Notes: generated from the sequence alone by a model not told the origin. Positions 23,934-32,762 are shown, counted from the stretch's first letter. The stretch: 64,000 bases of DNA from Weissella cibaria KACC 11862 (GCF_000193635.1 NZ_AEKT01000016.1:1-64000), one strand, 5' to 3'. Numbers and translations: made by a program.

Positions 23934-25442
23934 CTACTTTCCTATCGTCGCGGCTAGTTGTGGCCGAACCACCTTGCCAGTTGGGTTACGTGGATAATCC
24001 GCGACAAAGAACACCTGCGTTGGTCGCGCCGGTTGTGACAACTGCGTGCTGGCATGTTCCAACAGTTTAGTTGTCATCTCAGCTTCAGTCAGGTCAGTTG
24101 CCGTTGGAATCACCACCGCCGTCACCGCTTCACCATACAATGCATCCGGCGTCCCAACTACTACCACGTCAGCCACAAAGTCGAGTTGTCGCAGGACTGC
24201 CTCAATCGCAGCTGGCGCAACTTTTTCGCCACCACGACTAATGATATCTTTGATGCGACCAACAATTTTCAAGTACCCATCATCGTCAAAACGACCTAAA
24301 TCACCCGTCCGTAACCAACCATCATGAAATGCACTTGGCTTTGGATCAACATAATCTGTAATGACATGGTCCCCGCGCAATAGGATTTCACCAGTTTGAT
24401 TTGGTACATTGGTCACCTGATTCTCCACCAATAAGGCAATCTCAGTTGCCACTGGTAAGCCAACTTTACCAGGCTTCGGGGCGTCAAATGGATTTAACGC
24501 AATTAGCGAAGCTGCCTCAGTCATCCCGTAACCCTCAATGACTGGAATACCGTATTGGTCTTGAAACGCAGCCAATTGTTCTGCCGGTAGTGAAAAGGAT
24601 GCCGAACGAACATATTTTAACTGCACGTCCGCTTGGCGACGCGCGAAGGCCGTCCGAGCGCGTTCATTTTGCTGCAACATCTGCACTATAGTTGGCACAA
24701 TTGAGACCCACGTGACTTGATGATCCGCCACAGCTTCCCAAAATTTGGAAGCCGAAAATTTTTCAGCAACGACCAGCTTGCCACCCGACAAACGCGTGCT
24801 CAGCATCGCAATCACTTGCGCATTGACGTGGAACATCGGCATCACCACCATTGTGGCATCCTGATTTGTTAAACGCTGTGAGGCAGCAATGTGGTGCGCA
24901 GAGTTCGCAAGTTGCGCGTGCGTTAACCCAACCCGCTTTGGCTTGCCAGTAGACCCTGAGGTGTTTAGAATAACGGCCGGACTGTCATCACTTAGCGTCA
25001 TATCATCCTGAAACGATTCACCCTGCTGATAGCGATAAAAATAGACCGGTTGCTCATGAATTGCGAACGTCTGATCCAAAAAGTCCGGTTGCGTGGCAAG
25101 GGCTGGTCGAAAACTCTCCGCAAAGATGCCGGCTGTATAGTGATAATCTGCAAACTCATCGAGAATTTCACGCACCCCCGAAGTCGGTGCTACTGGATGC
25201 GCAATTGCGCCGATTTCCCATAAGGCTTGTTCCAAAATCGGGTACAGCCAATGATTGGCCAAGGCGATAAGGACGACATCCCCCGCACCGATTGCTTGCG
25301 CGACCAACGTCTGTTTCATTTGTTCGACCAGCGCAGTCACCTGCTGGCCGGTATATTGGCGTTCATCCGTCAACGAGACTAACATCACATCATCGGCATG
25401 CGCCGTCAATTGTGCCTGCAAGTCCCTCGTTAAAACTGTCAT
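23934..25442 (-). CDS. AMP-forming acyl-CoA synthetase, oxalyl-CoA-synthetase-like
   Basis: 502 residues of the ANL superfamily: LNTSGSTGKPKRVGLTH (P-loop-like A3), EGYGMTEAA (A5), RTGDLGRFD (A7), GRIKDIISRGGEK (A8) and NPTGKV (A10 with the catalytic Lys). By eye, FSASKFWEAV, WVSIVPTIVQM and KYVRSASFSL resemble plant/fungal oxalate-CoA ligases (AAE3/Pcs60) more than long-chain acyl-CoA synthetases. The acid it activates is not proven. GGGAG precedes the ATG. It lies between an SsuA-like protein and an acyltransferase in one operon. Confidence 0.78.
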   Translation of the reverse strand: MTVLTRDLQAQLTAHADDVMLVSLTDERQYTGQQVTALVEQMKQTLVAQAIGAGDVVLIALANHWLYPILEQALWEIGAIAHPVAPTSGVREILDEFADYHYTAGIFAESFRPALATQPDFLDQTFAIHEQPVYFYRYQQGESFQDDMTLSDDSPAVILNTSGSTGKPKRVGLTHAQLANSAHHIAASQRLTNQDATMVVMPMFHVNAQVIAMLSTRLSGGKLVVAEKFSASKFWEAVADHQVTWVSIVPTIVQMLQQNERARTAFARRQADVQLKYVRSASFSLPAEQLAAFQDQYGIPVIEGYGMTEAASLIALNPFDAPKPGKVGLPVATEIALLVENQVTNVPNQTGEILLRGDHVITDYVDPKPSAFHDGWLRTGDLGRFDDDGYLKIVGRIKDIISRGGEKVAPAAIEAVLRQLDFVADVVVVGTPDALYGEAVTAVVIPTATDLTEAEMTTKLLEHASTQLSQPARPTQVFFVADYPRNPTGKVVRPQLAATIGK

Positions 25443-25457
25443 CTCATGCTCCCTTCG

Positions 25458-26432
25458 TTATTCTGACACGTAAATCACATCATCACTGACGTTAATACGT
25501 TGCTTGATTAAATCATTTTCATAGAAAACATCGGCAATCGTCTGTTCTTCCTTTGCAATTGCCTTGGTCATCGGCGTTAATGTCCAATCGCGCCGATCAA
25601 CCATTTTAGCGACAATCGTTTGCTTCATGCCCAATGCCTTCGTGAGCAATTTCGTCAACGCCTTGGGATGCTCATTTGCCCACGTCATATCTTCAGACAA
25701 GTATTTCACGAGGTATTCGTTAACCGCTTCGTGCTTTTTTGCATACTGTTGCGTTGATAAGATGAAATCACGATTCTGCGATAAACCATCTCCGTTCGTT
25801 AACAATTTGGCTTGTTGCGTCACTTGACCTTGTGCCGTGTACGGATCCCATGTGACCCACGCGTCAACGTCACCCTTAGAGAAGGCAATCGCCGCGTCGG
25901 CCTGTTTCATGTTAACCCACTCAATATCTGAAGCTGACATCCCCGCCTTCGACAGGGCTTGCAGCAACAAAAATTGTGAAGATGTACTTTGTGTGTACGC
26001 CACCTTTTTACCTTGCAACGCCTTCACTGAATCAATGTCCGAATCCTTTTGTACCAGTATGCCTGACCCAGATGATCGACTCGCACCGGCTGCAATGTAG
26101 GCAATATCCGTACCGGATGCCGCGGCTGTCACTGGTGGCGTATCACCCGTCCGCGCGTAGTTAATGCTTCCCGCTGCCAGCGCTTGCATTTCAGATGCGC
26201 CATCTGCAAATTCTTTAAAGACCACTCGATAACCAAGTTCCTTCATCTTCTTAACAAGCACGCCCCGCGACCGTGACACGTCAACTGGATCACCTTTTTG
26301 GTAACCAATCGTCACCTTTTGCAACTTATCACGTGAACCGGTTGTCTGTTGGTAGCCGTAGTAAGTCCCACCTGCCCAGAAAAACAGGAGCACGACTAAA
26401 ATTACTTTTTGCCATCGTTTTTTCATGTTCAT
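25458..26432 (-). CDS. SsuA/TauA-like substrate-binding protein, membrane-anchored
   Basis: 324 residues. A single N-terminal hydrophobic segment (VILVVLLFFWAGGTYYGY) with no lipobox cysteine suggests a signal-anchor rather than a lipoprotein. The body has ABC sulfonate/nitrate-type features: FADGASEMQALAAGSINYA, TGDTPPVTAAASGTDIAYIA and WVTWDPYTAQ. The start could be at 26432 or the ATG two codons later. It follows ssuB by 8 nt. Ligand could be an alkanesulfonate, taurine or another small anion. Confidence 0.82.
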   Translation of the reverse strand: MNMKKRWQKVILVVLLFFWAGGTYYGYQQTTGSRDKLQKVTIGYQKGDPVDVSRSRGVLVKKMKELGYRVVFKEFADGASEMQALAAGSINYARTGDTPPVTAAASGTDIAYIAAGASRSSGSGILVQKDSDIDSVKALQGKKVAYTQSTSSQFLLLQALSKAGMSASDIEWVNMKQADAAIAFSKGDVDAWVTWDPYTAQGQVTQQAKLLTNGDGLSQNRDFILSTQQYAKKHEAVNEYLVKYLSEDMTWANEHPKALTKLLTKALGMKQTIVAKMVDRRDWTLTPMTKAIAKEEQTIADVFYENDLIKQRINVSDDVIYVSE

Positions 26433-26440
26433 GCCTCACC

Positions 26441-27154
26441 TTAATCTGACAGAATAAATTCTTGGACCTCATTTGCCACCGCTATCATGGCCATTTCATC
26501 AGTTTGATGACGATGACCAGGGACGGTTAACCCAGTTGTGCCATGTTTAATGGCCACAATCCGATCCGCCATTTTTGCGGCTTCACGAACGTCGTGGGTA
26601 ATTAAAATCGTGGTGAGATTTTCTTGATCCACAATGTCCGCAATCAGCTCTTGCATGCGTGAACGCGTTAAGGCATCCAGTGCCCCCAACGGCTCATCTA
26701 GCAACAGCAATTTAGGCGACGCCATTAAAGCTCGTGCCAATGCAACCCGTTGCTTTTGCCCACCTGATAATTGATTAGGATAATAATTCGCAAAATCGTG
26801 GAGTTGGACAAGGTCAAGCAACTCTTGGGCACGCACTTTTTCATTCATATCGCGTGACTTAAAGGACAAGTTTTCAAGGACCGTCATCCAAGGTAAGAGA
26901 CGATCATCTTGAAACATTACCCGAGCAACTGTATTCAACCCGTTAATTGTTCGGCCATCCATCATTAGCTGACCCGTCGTGGCTGGTTCAAGACCCGCTA
27001 TTAATCGGAGCAGCGTTGATTTACCACCACCCGATTCACCAACAAATGCCACAAACTCACCCGTTTTAATTGTTAAATTGACGTCATGTAACACCGTGTG
27101 TTGCTGATAGCTTTTCGTCACATCCGTGAGTTGTATTAAATCATCCGTTGCCAT
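26441..27154 (-). CDS. SsuB-like ABC transporter ATPase
   Basis: 237 residues: Walker A GESGGGKSTLL, Q-loop region (MFQDDRLLPWMTV), signature LSGGQKQRVALARAL, Walker B LLLLDEPLGALD and H-loop LITHDVREA. It powers the SsuC permease. The stop of ssuC and start of ssuB overlap at 27154. The family covers sulfonate, taurine and nitrate importers. Confidence 0.92.
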   Translation of the reverse strand: MATDDLIQLTDVTKSYQQHTVLHDVNLTIKTGEFVAFVGESGGGKSTLLRLIAGLEPATTGQLMMDGRTINGLNTVARVMFQDDRLLPWMTVLENLSFKSRDMNEKVRAQELLDLVQLHDFANYYPNQLSGGQKQRVALARALMASPKLLLLDEPLGALDALTRSRMQELIADIVDQENLTTILITHDVREAAKMADRIVAIKHGTTGLTVPGHRHQTDEMAMIAVANEVQEFILSD

Positions 27155-27942
27155 TAACGGCCTCCTTTACTAGCTTGCCAGTCTAACAAAATTGATTCCA
27201 ATAATGCCGCGATCCAATCCGATACTTTTCCTAAAATGGCATAGATAATGATGGCTAAAAAGATGGTTGGCATGTCCAAAAATTGTTGGGCATTCGTTTC
27301 CATGTAACCAATACCGGAACTGGCCGAGATCGTTTCAGAAACAATCAACGTCGTCCACATCACCCCAAGCGCATACCGTAAGCCCATCAAGATAGTTGGC
27401 ATTGCGCCAGGGAAAATCACTTTCGTAAACATCTGCCATTTCGTTAATCGATACGATTGCCCCATTTCAATTAACTTCGGGTCGATTGATTGAATACCAT
27501 GCAAGGTATTGATATAAATCGGGAACATGACGCCGATGGCAACCAGTGTGACTTTGGCTGGTTCGCCAATTCCAAACCAAATGATGATTAACGGAATCAA
27601 TGCCAAGTGCGGAATGTTACGCACCATTTGGATAGTCGAGTTGAACAATGCGTGGCTGATGCGGGATAGACCATTCGCAACACCCAGCACAAAGCCAACC
27701 GCACCGCCGATTAGCAATCCCATCGTGGCCCGGTATAACGAAATCCCCATATTTTGTTGTAGCGTGCCGGCTTGCCATAACGTCACCCCTTGTTCCAAGA
27801 CCGCTAATGGGCTCGGCACATAGGTTGCGTCAATCCACTTGGCATCGACCGCTACCTGCCAAACAATAATCAATGCAATGGGAATTAACCACGGTAAAAG
27901 GTTTTCCGCCTGTCGTTTGTCCTGCTTATTTGATTTTTTCAC
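27154..27942 (-). CDS. SsuC-like ABC transporter permease
   Basis: 262 residues with about six hydrophobic segments and the EAA-type loop (EMGQSYRLTKWQMFTKVIFP...GAMPTIL). It uses a GTG start at 27942 with AAAGGAG upstream. First gene of the five-gene operon ssuC-ssuB-ssuA-ligase-acyltransferase. It probably imports a sulfonate-like compound. Confidence 0.9.
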   Translation of the reverse strand: MKKSNKQDKRQAENLLPWLIPIALIIVWQVAVDAKWIDATYVPSPLAVLEQGVTLWQAGTLQQNMGISLYRATMGLLIGGAVGFVLGVANGLSRISHALFNSTIQMVRNIPHLALIPLIIIWFGIGEPAKVTLVAIGVMFPIYINTLHGIQSIDPKLIEMGQSYRLTKWQMFTKVIFPGAMPTILMGLRYALGVMWTTLIVSETISASSGIGYMETNAQQFLDMPTIFLAIIIYAILGKVSDWIAALLESILLDWQASKGGR

Positions 27943-27980
27943 AACAGTCGCTCCTTTAATTCAGAATTTTCAATTCAACT

Positions 27981-27989
27981 AATATAGCA
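27981..27989 (-). promoter_or_regulatory. Extended -10 promoter of the ssu operon
   Basis: Minus-strand TGC TATATT (extended -10), about 40 bp upstream of the GTG. A nearby AATTCAGAATTTTCAATT element forms an imperfect inverted repeat that could bind a sulfur regulator. No clear -35. Confidence 0.5.
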
Positions 27990-28047
27990 ATTCTCCCTTA
28001 ATGAAAACTAAATGACAACAACGTGAATATTTTCATTTTCCTATAAC

Positions 28048-28081
28048 AAAAAGCCCGTTAGCTGTTTAGCTAACGGGTCTT
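28048..28081 (-). terminator. Terminator between folP and the ssu operon
   Basis: Stem GACCCGTTAGCT / AGCTAACGGGCT with loop AAAC, then TTTTTG on the minus strand. Confidence 0.88.
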
Positions 28082-28235
28082 TCGGATCCAGCCTGCTGGG
28101 CGACAGGCGATCATTATTTAGAGAGAGTTATGAGTTGTCACTTTTGGTTTGTGTTGATTAGGTGTTCCCCCTGTCAACATGATTAACTATAGTGGTAGTT
28201 CCTTAAAGCAAGGCTAATGGTACCTAAAATGGGGC
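28082..28235 (-). other. Structured non-coding stretch after folP
   Basis: No open frame with a ribosome site. The minus-strand RNA can form AACTA..TAGTT, TGTTGA..AGG..CCT..TCAACA and GATCGCCTG..CAGGC..GATC hairpins ahead of the terminator at 28048-28081. It matches no riboswitch consensus I know (TPP, SAM, guanidine, ZTP and THF were considered). It may be the folP 3' UTR, a small RNA or a leader element. Confidence 0.35.
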
Positions 28236-29069
28236 TTAAATGTGATCAATGGCTGCCAGCACCTGTAACATATCACGAGTTTGTTTGACATCATGCACTC
28301 GCAAAACGCGGGCACCACGGCCCATCATCGCTTGCGCTGCCACAAGTGATACCGTTGTGCGATGCTGTTTATCTAAACCGAGCAATTGCTTGGCCCATCC
28401 TTTATTCGAGACTGCAACCAAGATTGGCCGTCCTAGATCTTTCAGAACGTCGACGTGCTTCATAATCGCCAAATCATGCGCTAGTGCACTATCTTTGGCG
28501 TAACCAAGCCCCGGATCAAGTAAAATTCGATCCGCAGCAATACCGGCTGCCATTAATGTGTTCAAATTAGCCATTGCCCAGTCGCGGAGACCGGACCGCA
28601 CGTCAGGGACATGCGCTTGGCGGGGATTCCACATCGTCAGCAACCCGACCGTCGTTGTCGTCAAGAACGCCAATTTGCGTGGATCATCCGTAAAACCATT
28701 CACGTCATTAATCACATCAACACCAGCGTTCACCGCTGCGACCATCACCTCAAACTTATACGTATCAATCGCCACTAATGCCTGCGGTTGCGCCTGCTTA
28801 ATCGCTGTAATAATGGGTATCGTGCGTTCAATCTCCAGTTCAGGCGTCAATTCAAGTCCCTGCACTTGGAAGCCAGGTCGCGTTGTCTGACCACCCACTT
28901 CAACGATGTCGGCCCCATCCGCGTATAATTGCAACGCTCGCGCAACTGAGGCGGTCGCTGTGGCTACCTGGTCACCGTCGTAAAACGATTCCGGGCTGGT
29001 ATTTAAAATGCCAATAATTAGCCCTGCATCATCAGATAAACGCGTCGTGTTCACTTGCCAAATCGCCAT
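28236..29069 (-). CDS. folP: Dihydropteroate synthase
   Basis: 277 residues. GIILNTSPESFYDGD-type N-terminal motif, DIVEVGGQTTRPGF and LLDPGLGYAKD identify DHPS, which condenses p-aminobenzoate with 6-hydroxymethyl-dihydropterin diphosphate. The start overlaps the end of folC by 38 nt and has GGGGTAATC upstream. Last gene of the fol cluster; sulfonamides target this family. Confidence 0.95.
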   Translation of the reverse strand: MAIWQVNTTRLSDDAGLIIGILNTSPESFYDGDQVATATASVARALQLYADGADIVEVGGQTTRPGFQVQGLELTPELEIERTIPIITAIKQAQPQALVAIDTYKFEVMVAAVNAGVDVINDVNGFTDDPRKLAFLTTTTVGLLTMWNPRQAHVPDVRSGLRDWAMANLNTLMAAGIAADRILLDPGLGYAKDSALAHDLAIMKHVDVLKDLGRPILVAVSNKGWAKQLLGLDKQHRTTVSLVAAQAMMGRGARVLRVHDVKQTRDMLQVLAAIDHI

Positions 29070-30279
29070 GTGTGATTACCCCTTTAATCGTATAGAACGA
29101 ACCGGCAACAACAATCCAATCCGTCGCTGTCGCTCGTTGTTTTGCCTGTGTCATTGCCTCACCCAACGTAGCAGTCTGTTGGGCGAAGTCAGCCGCCAAC
29201 ATTGCCCGTTGATTATCCGCCGTCACCCCAATTACTTGGCGCGCTAACGGTGTTAACGCTGCTTGAATTGCCGTGGTATCTTTATCGGCGAGCATCCCCA
29301 GAATCAAAATAACGTGTCCCCGTAACCCCCAGCGATCCAATTCATTAGCTAACTGCTGAGCACCCGCTGGGTTATGCGCGCCGTCATAAATCACCTGTCC
29401 AGTCACCGTTAACCGACCAAATAACGTCGCTTGTGATAAGCCAAATTGCCGCTTTTCAGGTGTCGTTGGCAAGTCGAGTTGGGCTAAAATTTGCCAAACT
29501 AGCCGAACGTTTTCAGCCTGCATTTGTCCGCGTAAACCGAGTTCATAAGGCACCCCCGCAATTTGAAGTCGTAGTTGCGCTGGCGTATCTACTAAGATTT
29601 CGACCGGTACATCAATTGCCTGCCAGGTTGCTTGGGCTTGCTGCGTAGCGTGTTGCAAAATAGCCGCAACGCGCGGTTCCTGTTGCGCGCTCACCACACG
29701 ACTGTCTGGTTGAATAACCGCCGCTTTATTAGTCGCAATCGCTTCAAGCGTGTCGCCTAACCATTGCATGTGGTCCAAACTAATTGGCGTAACCGCAACC
29801 ACGGCCGGCCGACTAATCACATGGGTGGCATCTTGTTTACCGCCCAAGCCCGCCTCAATAATTGCAACATCAACGTGGGCATCAGCAAAATAAAGCAAGG
29901 CCATAAACGTCCAATATTCAAAAGCTGATAATGTGGCTGGTTCCTCACCATGGGCCATTAAGACCGTGCGAATGTGTTCGTACCAATGGACCACTGCTGA
30001 TTTTGACATGTTGTGATGATTTAGTTGTACCTGTTCACGCGCATCAAACAAGGCGGGTGATGTAAACGTGCCAACTTGATACTCAGCCGCTTCTAGTATG
30101 CGAGCTGTCATCTCAACAACCGATCCCTTGCCATTCGTTCCAACCACATGGACAATCCGAAGTTGCCGGTCTGGCTGACCCAACCATTTATTCACCTGGC
30201 GCAAAAAATTCAAACGGCCCGCATCATCAACGCGCCAACCGCTGTCCATCAAGTTAAGTACTTCTTCATAGGTCCGCAT
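29032..30279 (-). CDS. folC: Folylpolyglutamate synthase / dihydrofolate synthase
   Basis: 415 residues of the Mur-ligase family: P-loop VVGTNGKGSVVEM near residue 44, SPALFDAREQVQ, GLGGKQDATHV, and YDGAHNPAGAQQLANEL for the C-terminal domain. It adds glutamate to dihydropteroate and folates. The ATG directly abuts the folE stop (TAA ATG), and its 3' end overlaps folP. Confidence 0.94.
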   Translation of the reverse strand: MRTYEEVLNLMDSGWRVDDAGRLNFLRQVNKWLGQPDRQLRIVHVVGTNGKGSVVEMTARILEAAEYQVGTFTSPALFDAREQVQLNHHNMSKSAVVHWYEHIRTVLMAHGEEPATLSAFEYWTFMALLYFADAHVDVAIIEAGLGGKQDATHVISRPAVVAVTPISLDHMQWLGDTLEAIATNKAAVIQPDSRVVSAQQEPRVAAILQHATQQAQATWQAIDVPVEILVDTPAQLRLQIAGVPYELGLRGQMQAENVRLVWQILAQLDLPTTPEKRQFGLSQATLFGRLTVTGQVIYDGAHNPAGAQQLANELDRWGLRGHVILILGMLADKDTTAIQAALTPLARQVIGVTADNQRAMLAADFAQQTATLGEAMTQAKQRATATDWIVVAGSFYTIKGVITHGDLASEHDAFI

Positions 30280-30825
30280 TTAGTGCACCTGTTGTTGAAA
30301 TTCTTGGCGCAGCATGGCATCCGTCTTGAAAATTCCGCGCGTGACTTGAGTCGTCGTGGTTGTACCAGGCCGGTTAATGCCACGCATCTCCATGCACATA
30401 TGCCGGGCCGAAATGTGTACCGCGACGCCTTCAGCTGACACAATGCGCGATAGCTCATCTGCAATCAATGTTGTTAGACCTTCTTGGACGCTTGGTCGAC
30501 GGGCTGCCCAATCAACGAGGCGCGGAATTTTGCTCAACCCGATTACCTGCTGTTTTGGTTGGTAGGCAACCGTGACCGTCCCAAAGAATGGCAGCAAATG
30601 GTGCTCACACATGCTATAAAACGGGATGTCGGCCACCACCACCATATCAGTATCTGTAGCTACCTCAAATAATTTGTAGTCAGTAAACGTGGTTTCACCG
30701 GTATGCGCAAAAATTTCAGCGTTGGCTTTCACGACTCGGGCGGGCGTTTCTATCAAACCTGGGCGGGTCGGATCATCTCCAATCGCCGTAAGTAGCCGAC
30801 GCACATCTTCTTCACTCGTTTGCAT
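30280..30825 (-). CDS. folE: GTP cyclohydrolase I
   Basis: 181 residues. Zinc and active-site motifs SMCEHHLLPFFG and SARHMCMEMRG are intact, with GLSKIPRLVDWAARRPSVQE between. It makes dihydroneopterin triphosphate from GTP. I use the ATG at 30825, with GGGGAG ten bases upstream inside the end of folK. The frame overlaps folK by 14 nt. Confidence 0.95.
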   Translation of the reverse strand: MQTSEEDVRRLLTAIGDDPTRPGLIETPARVVKANAEIFAHTGETTFTDYKLFEVATDTDMVVVADIPFYSMCEHHLLPFFGTVTVAYQPKQQVIGLSKIPRLVDWAARRPSVQEGLTTLIADELSRIVSAEGVAVHISARHMCMEMRGINRPGTTTTTQVTRGIFKTDAMLRQEFQQQVH

Positions 30826-31309
30826 GGTCTTCAAACTCCCCTATTCTCATGACTTGTTTCGTATCCGTTGTCGCTGCAATTAAGTCGGTTACGGTCGCTA
30901 CCCGTTCTGGTGTTGCCACTTCACGCAAGGGGGCCAAGACAAATAACCGATTAGCCATTTCCGGATGTGGCACCTGTAACGTGGTAGTGTTAATTACTGA
31001 CTCGCCAAACCATAAAATATCTAAATCAATTGTCCGAGGACCCCAATGAATTTGACGTTCCCGATTACCAGCCTGTTCAATTTCATGCAGGAGAGCTAAC
31101 AACGCCGGCGCAGTCAAAGTCGTCTCCAACCGCACCGCAATATTCAAAAAATCATCCTGTTGTACTGGTCCAACCGGTTCAGTTTGATACAGGCCCGATA
31201 CCACCACCTGGTTAACCGCGGGATGGGCCTTTAACAGGGTCACTGCAGTTTGTAAGTGCTGCTGGCGGTCGCCAAGATTACTACCGATACTCAGATATGC
31301 CGTAGTCAT
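30812..31309 (-). CDS. folK: 2-amino-4-hydroxy-6-hydroxymethyldihydropteridine diphosphokinase
   Basis: 165 residues. YLSIGSNLGDRQQHLQTAV at the start, HWGPRTIDLDILWFG (Mg-binding Asp pair) and PHPEMANRLFVLAPL are the HPPK signatures. It phosphorylates hydroxymethyl-dihydropterin using ATP. Starts 3 nt after folB and overlaps folE. Confidence 0.95.
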   Translation of the reverse strand: MTTAYLSIGSNLGDRQQHLQTAVTLLKAHPAVNQVVVSGLYQTEPVGPVQQDDFLNIAVRLETTLTAPALLALLHEIEQAGNRERQIHWGPRTIDLDILWFGESVINTTTLQVPHPEMANRLFVLAPLREVATPERVATVTDLIAATTDTKQVMRIGEFEDHANE

Positions 31310-31312
31310 GTG

Positions 31313-31675
31313 TTATTCCTCCGCCGTCGATACGGAAACGGTAAACGGGTCATAGATACCCGGCACCGGTAAGGCGTGCTTGGTAACCGCAACATCGACC
31401 TGCGTGGCTTGCGGAAATTCAGTTTGCAAGGTGCGCATGACTAACAATGCGACGGACTCGATTAAATCAAATTGATTCGTTGTCACAACGCGTTCGACAG
31501 TGCGATACACCGCACTATAAGAAATCGTGGTTGCCAAGTCATCCCCGTGTACCAGGCGCTCAATGGGATAATGCACAACCACATCCACGCTCAACTGTTG
31601 CCCCAACTGTTTTTCTTCCGCATGCACGCCATTAAAGGTGTAAAACCGCATGTTTGGTAATTTTATCTTCCCCAT
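31313..31675 (-). CDS. folB: Dihydroneopterin aldolase
   Basis: 120 residues. Contains FYTFNGVHAEEKQLGQQLSV and TISYSAVYRTVERVV, the DHNA substrate-pocket regions, with a conserved Lys near residue 100 (TKHALPVPG). It converts dihydroneopterin to 6-hydroxymethyl-dihydropterin. I use the ATG at 31675 with GGGGAG upstream rather than the TTG five codons earlier. First gene of folB-K-E-C-P. The pabA/B genes are not nearby. Confidence 0.93.
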   Translation of the reverse strand: MGKIKLPNMRFYTFNGVHAEEKQLGQQLSVDVVVHYPIERLVHGDDLATTISYSAVYRTVERVVTTNQFDLIESVALLVMRTLQTEFPQATQVDVAVTKHALPVPGIYDPFTVSVSTAEE

Positions 31676-31747
31676 TATTCTCCCCGTCAAAAACTTTATT
31701 GTTATTTTTAGTAATTATTATTAATAATCATACTCGAAAATAGCTAA

Positions 31748-31801
31748 TAAAAAAACCACTGGCATAATAAACATCATCTGTTTACCATGCCAGCGGTTTT
31801 A
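31748..31801 (-). terminator. Terminator of the 82-residue protein gene
   Basis: Stem AACCGCTGGCAT / ATGCCAGTGGTT with a large loop, then TTTTTT on the minus strand, upstream of folB. Confidence 0.8.
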
Positions 31802-31832
31802 TGTCTCTTGCTGACTCTCTTATTCAATTTTG

Positions 31833-32081
31833 TTAACCCTGCACAACCTTTAAGTTATCTGGGTACACACCACCGTTTTCGTTGCGTTTCATGATCAACG
31901 CGGTGATGGCTTGCTTTAGATACTGTTCTGTATCATCGTTTACGGCGCGCCAAGTCGCAGAACCACCCATCGACTCAATGACAATATGGCCGGTATCTTC
32001 GTAAACATCTTGTCGCCCTTCGATGTAGTAATCGTAAACAATCACATTTTCATCTTCGTGCTGTTTGATGACTGTTAACAT
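31833..32081 (-). CDS. Hypothetical small protein (82 residues)
   Basis: Starts MLTVIKQHEDENVIVYDYYI and ends DNLKVVQG. Predicted alpha/beta, soluble, acidic in the middle, no known motif. It sits alone between a terminator and an intergenic inverted repeat. AGAGTG-like purines lie before the ATG. Not recognised. Confidence 0.65.
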   Translation of the reverse strand: MLTVIKQHEDENVIVYDYYIEGRQDVYEDTGHIVIESMGGSATWRAVNDDTEQYLKQAITALIMKRNENGGVYPDNLKVVQG

Positions 32082-32202
32082 ACCACTCTCGTTTCCAACT
32101 TCTCAACAGTTACTTATTATCCTTACAATTATAACGCGAGTAGCCTGATTAACACAAACGGCGGGAATTCAGTTCTATGTTGTTTGTCGTGCTACCGCAC
32201 GA

Positions 32203-32278
32203 GGCATGGTGGTTGGGGTGTGACTCCGCCAAAGATTTACCTGGGCAAATCGCTCCGTCACACCCCAACCACCATGCC
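32203..32278. repeat. 76-bp element with 22-bp perfect inverted arms
   Basis: GGCATGGTGGTTGGGGTGTG plus AC (32203-32224) is exactly complementary to 32257-32278, around a 32-nt centre that itself holds GATTT..AAATC. It lies in the 320-bp gap 32082-32401, with a smaller CGTGC TACC GCACG hairpin just before it. No coding or U-tract. It resembles a repeated extragenic palindrome or MITE remnant. Confidence 0.85.
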
Positions 32279-32357
32279 AGCAGCCGAGATCCACTCATGA
32301 TTTTTTTGATTATCATCCAAGGTAGCTGGTAGACGAAATTCAACATCATGCAGGCAA

Positions 32358-32389
32358 AATAAAAGAGGACCTAGTTGCCTAAGTCCCCT
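32358..32389 (-). terminator. Terminator of the 58-residue protein gene
   Basis: Stem AGGGGACTTAG / CTAGGTCCTCT (G-U pairs) with loop GCAA, then TTTTATTTT on the minus strand. Confidence 0.75.
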
Positions 32390-32401
32390 ATCATTCTGAT
32401 T

Positions 32402-32578
32402 TTATGCACGCTTACGAGTTGGCTTGTCAAAAGTCAATCGTGCTGGCTTCACAACCGTGTAACCTTGCATGCCGTGAGCATACATATACTTTTTGGCGTC
32501 TAGTTCAGTCACGAAGTAGGCCCCTAATTCCGGAGTCCCTGTCGTTTGATTGAACAACATATATAGTGATGATGTCAT
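32402..32578 (-). CDS. Small protein, looser member of the MYVI-type group
   Basis: 58 residues with LYMLFNQTTG near the start, GAYFVTELDAKKYMYAHGMQ in the middle and a basic tail KPTRKRA. The middle resembles the DAQNFMYQHGIA segment of the 12787-12954 protein (DA..(F/Y)MY.HG). GGAGGAA precedes the ATG and a terminator follows, so it is a real gene. Function unknown. Confidence 0.65.
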   Translation of the reverse strand: MTSSLYMLFNQTTGTPELGAYFVTELDAKKYMYAHGMQGYTVVKPARLTFDKPTRKRA

Positions 32579-32762
32579 GACATTCGTTCCTCCAATCTTG
32601 TTTCTACTATTATTTTATCAGTGAAAGCTTAAATGGAGAAACGATTAGTTTACTCATTACTGTCTTTAGACAAATTTCCCTCACTTTATTGACTTATTTT
32701 GGTACATCTACTGAAATTCAGATATCAGAAGATGTATTAATTAGTCTAAAAATTGTTCTAGC

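Noticed and set aside
28048-28235. Known riboswitch (guanidine, TPP, SAM, THF, ZTP)
   Set aside because: Core consensus nucleotides of these classes were not found.
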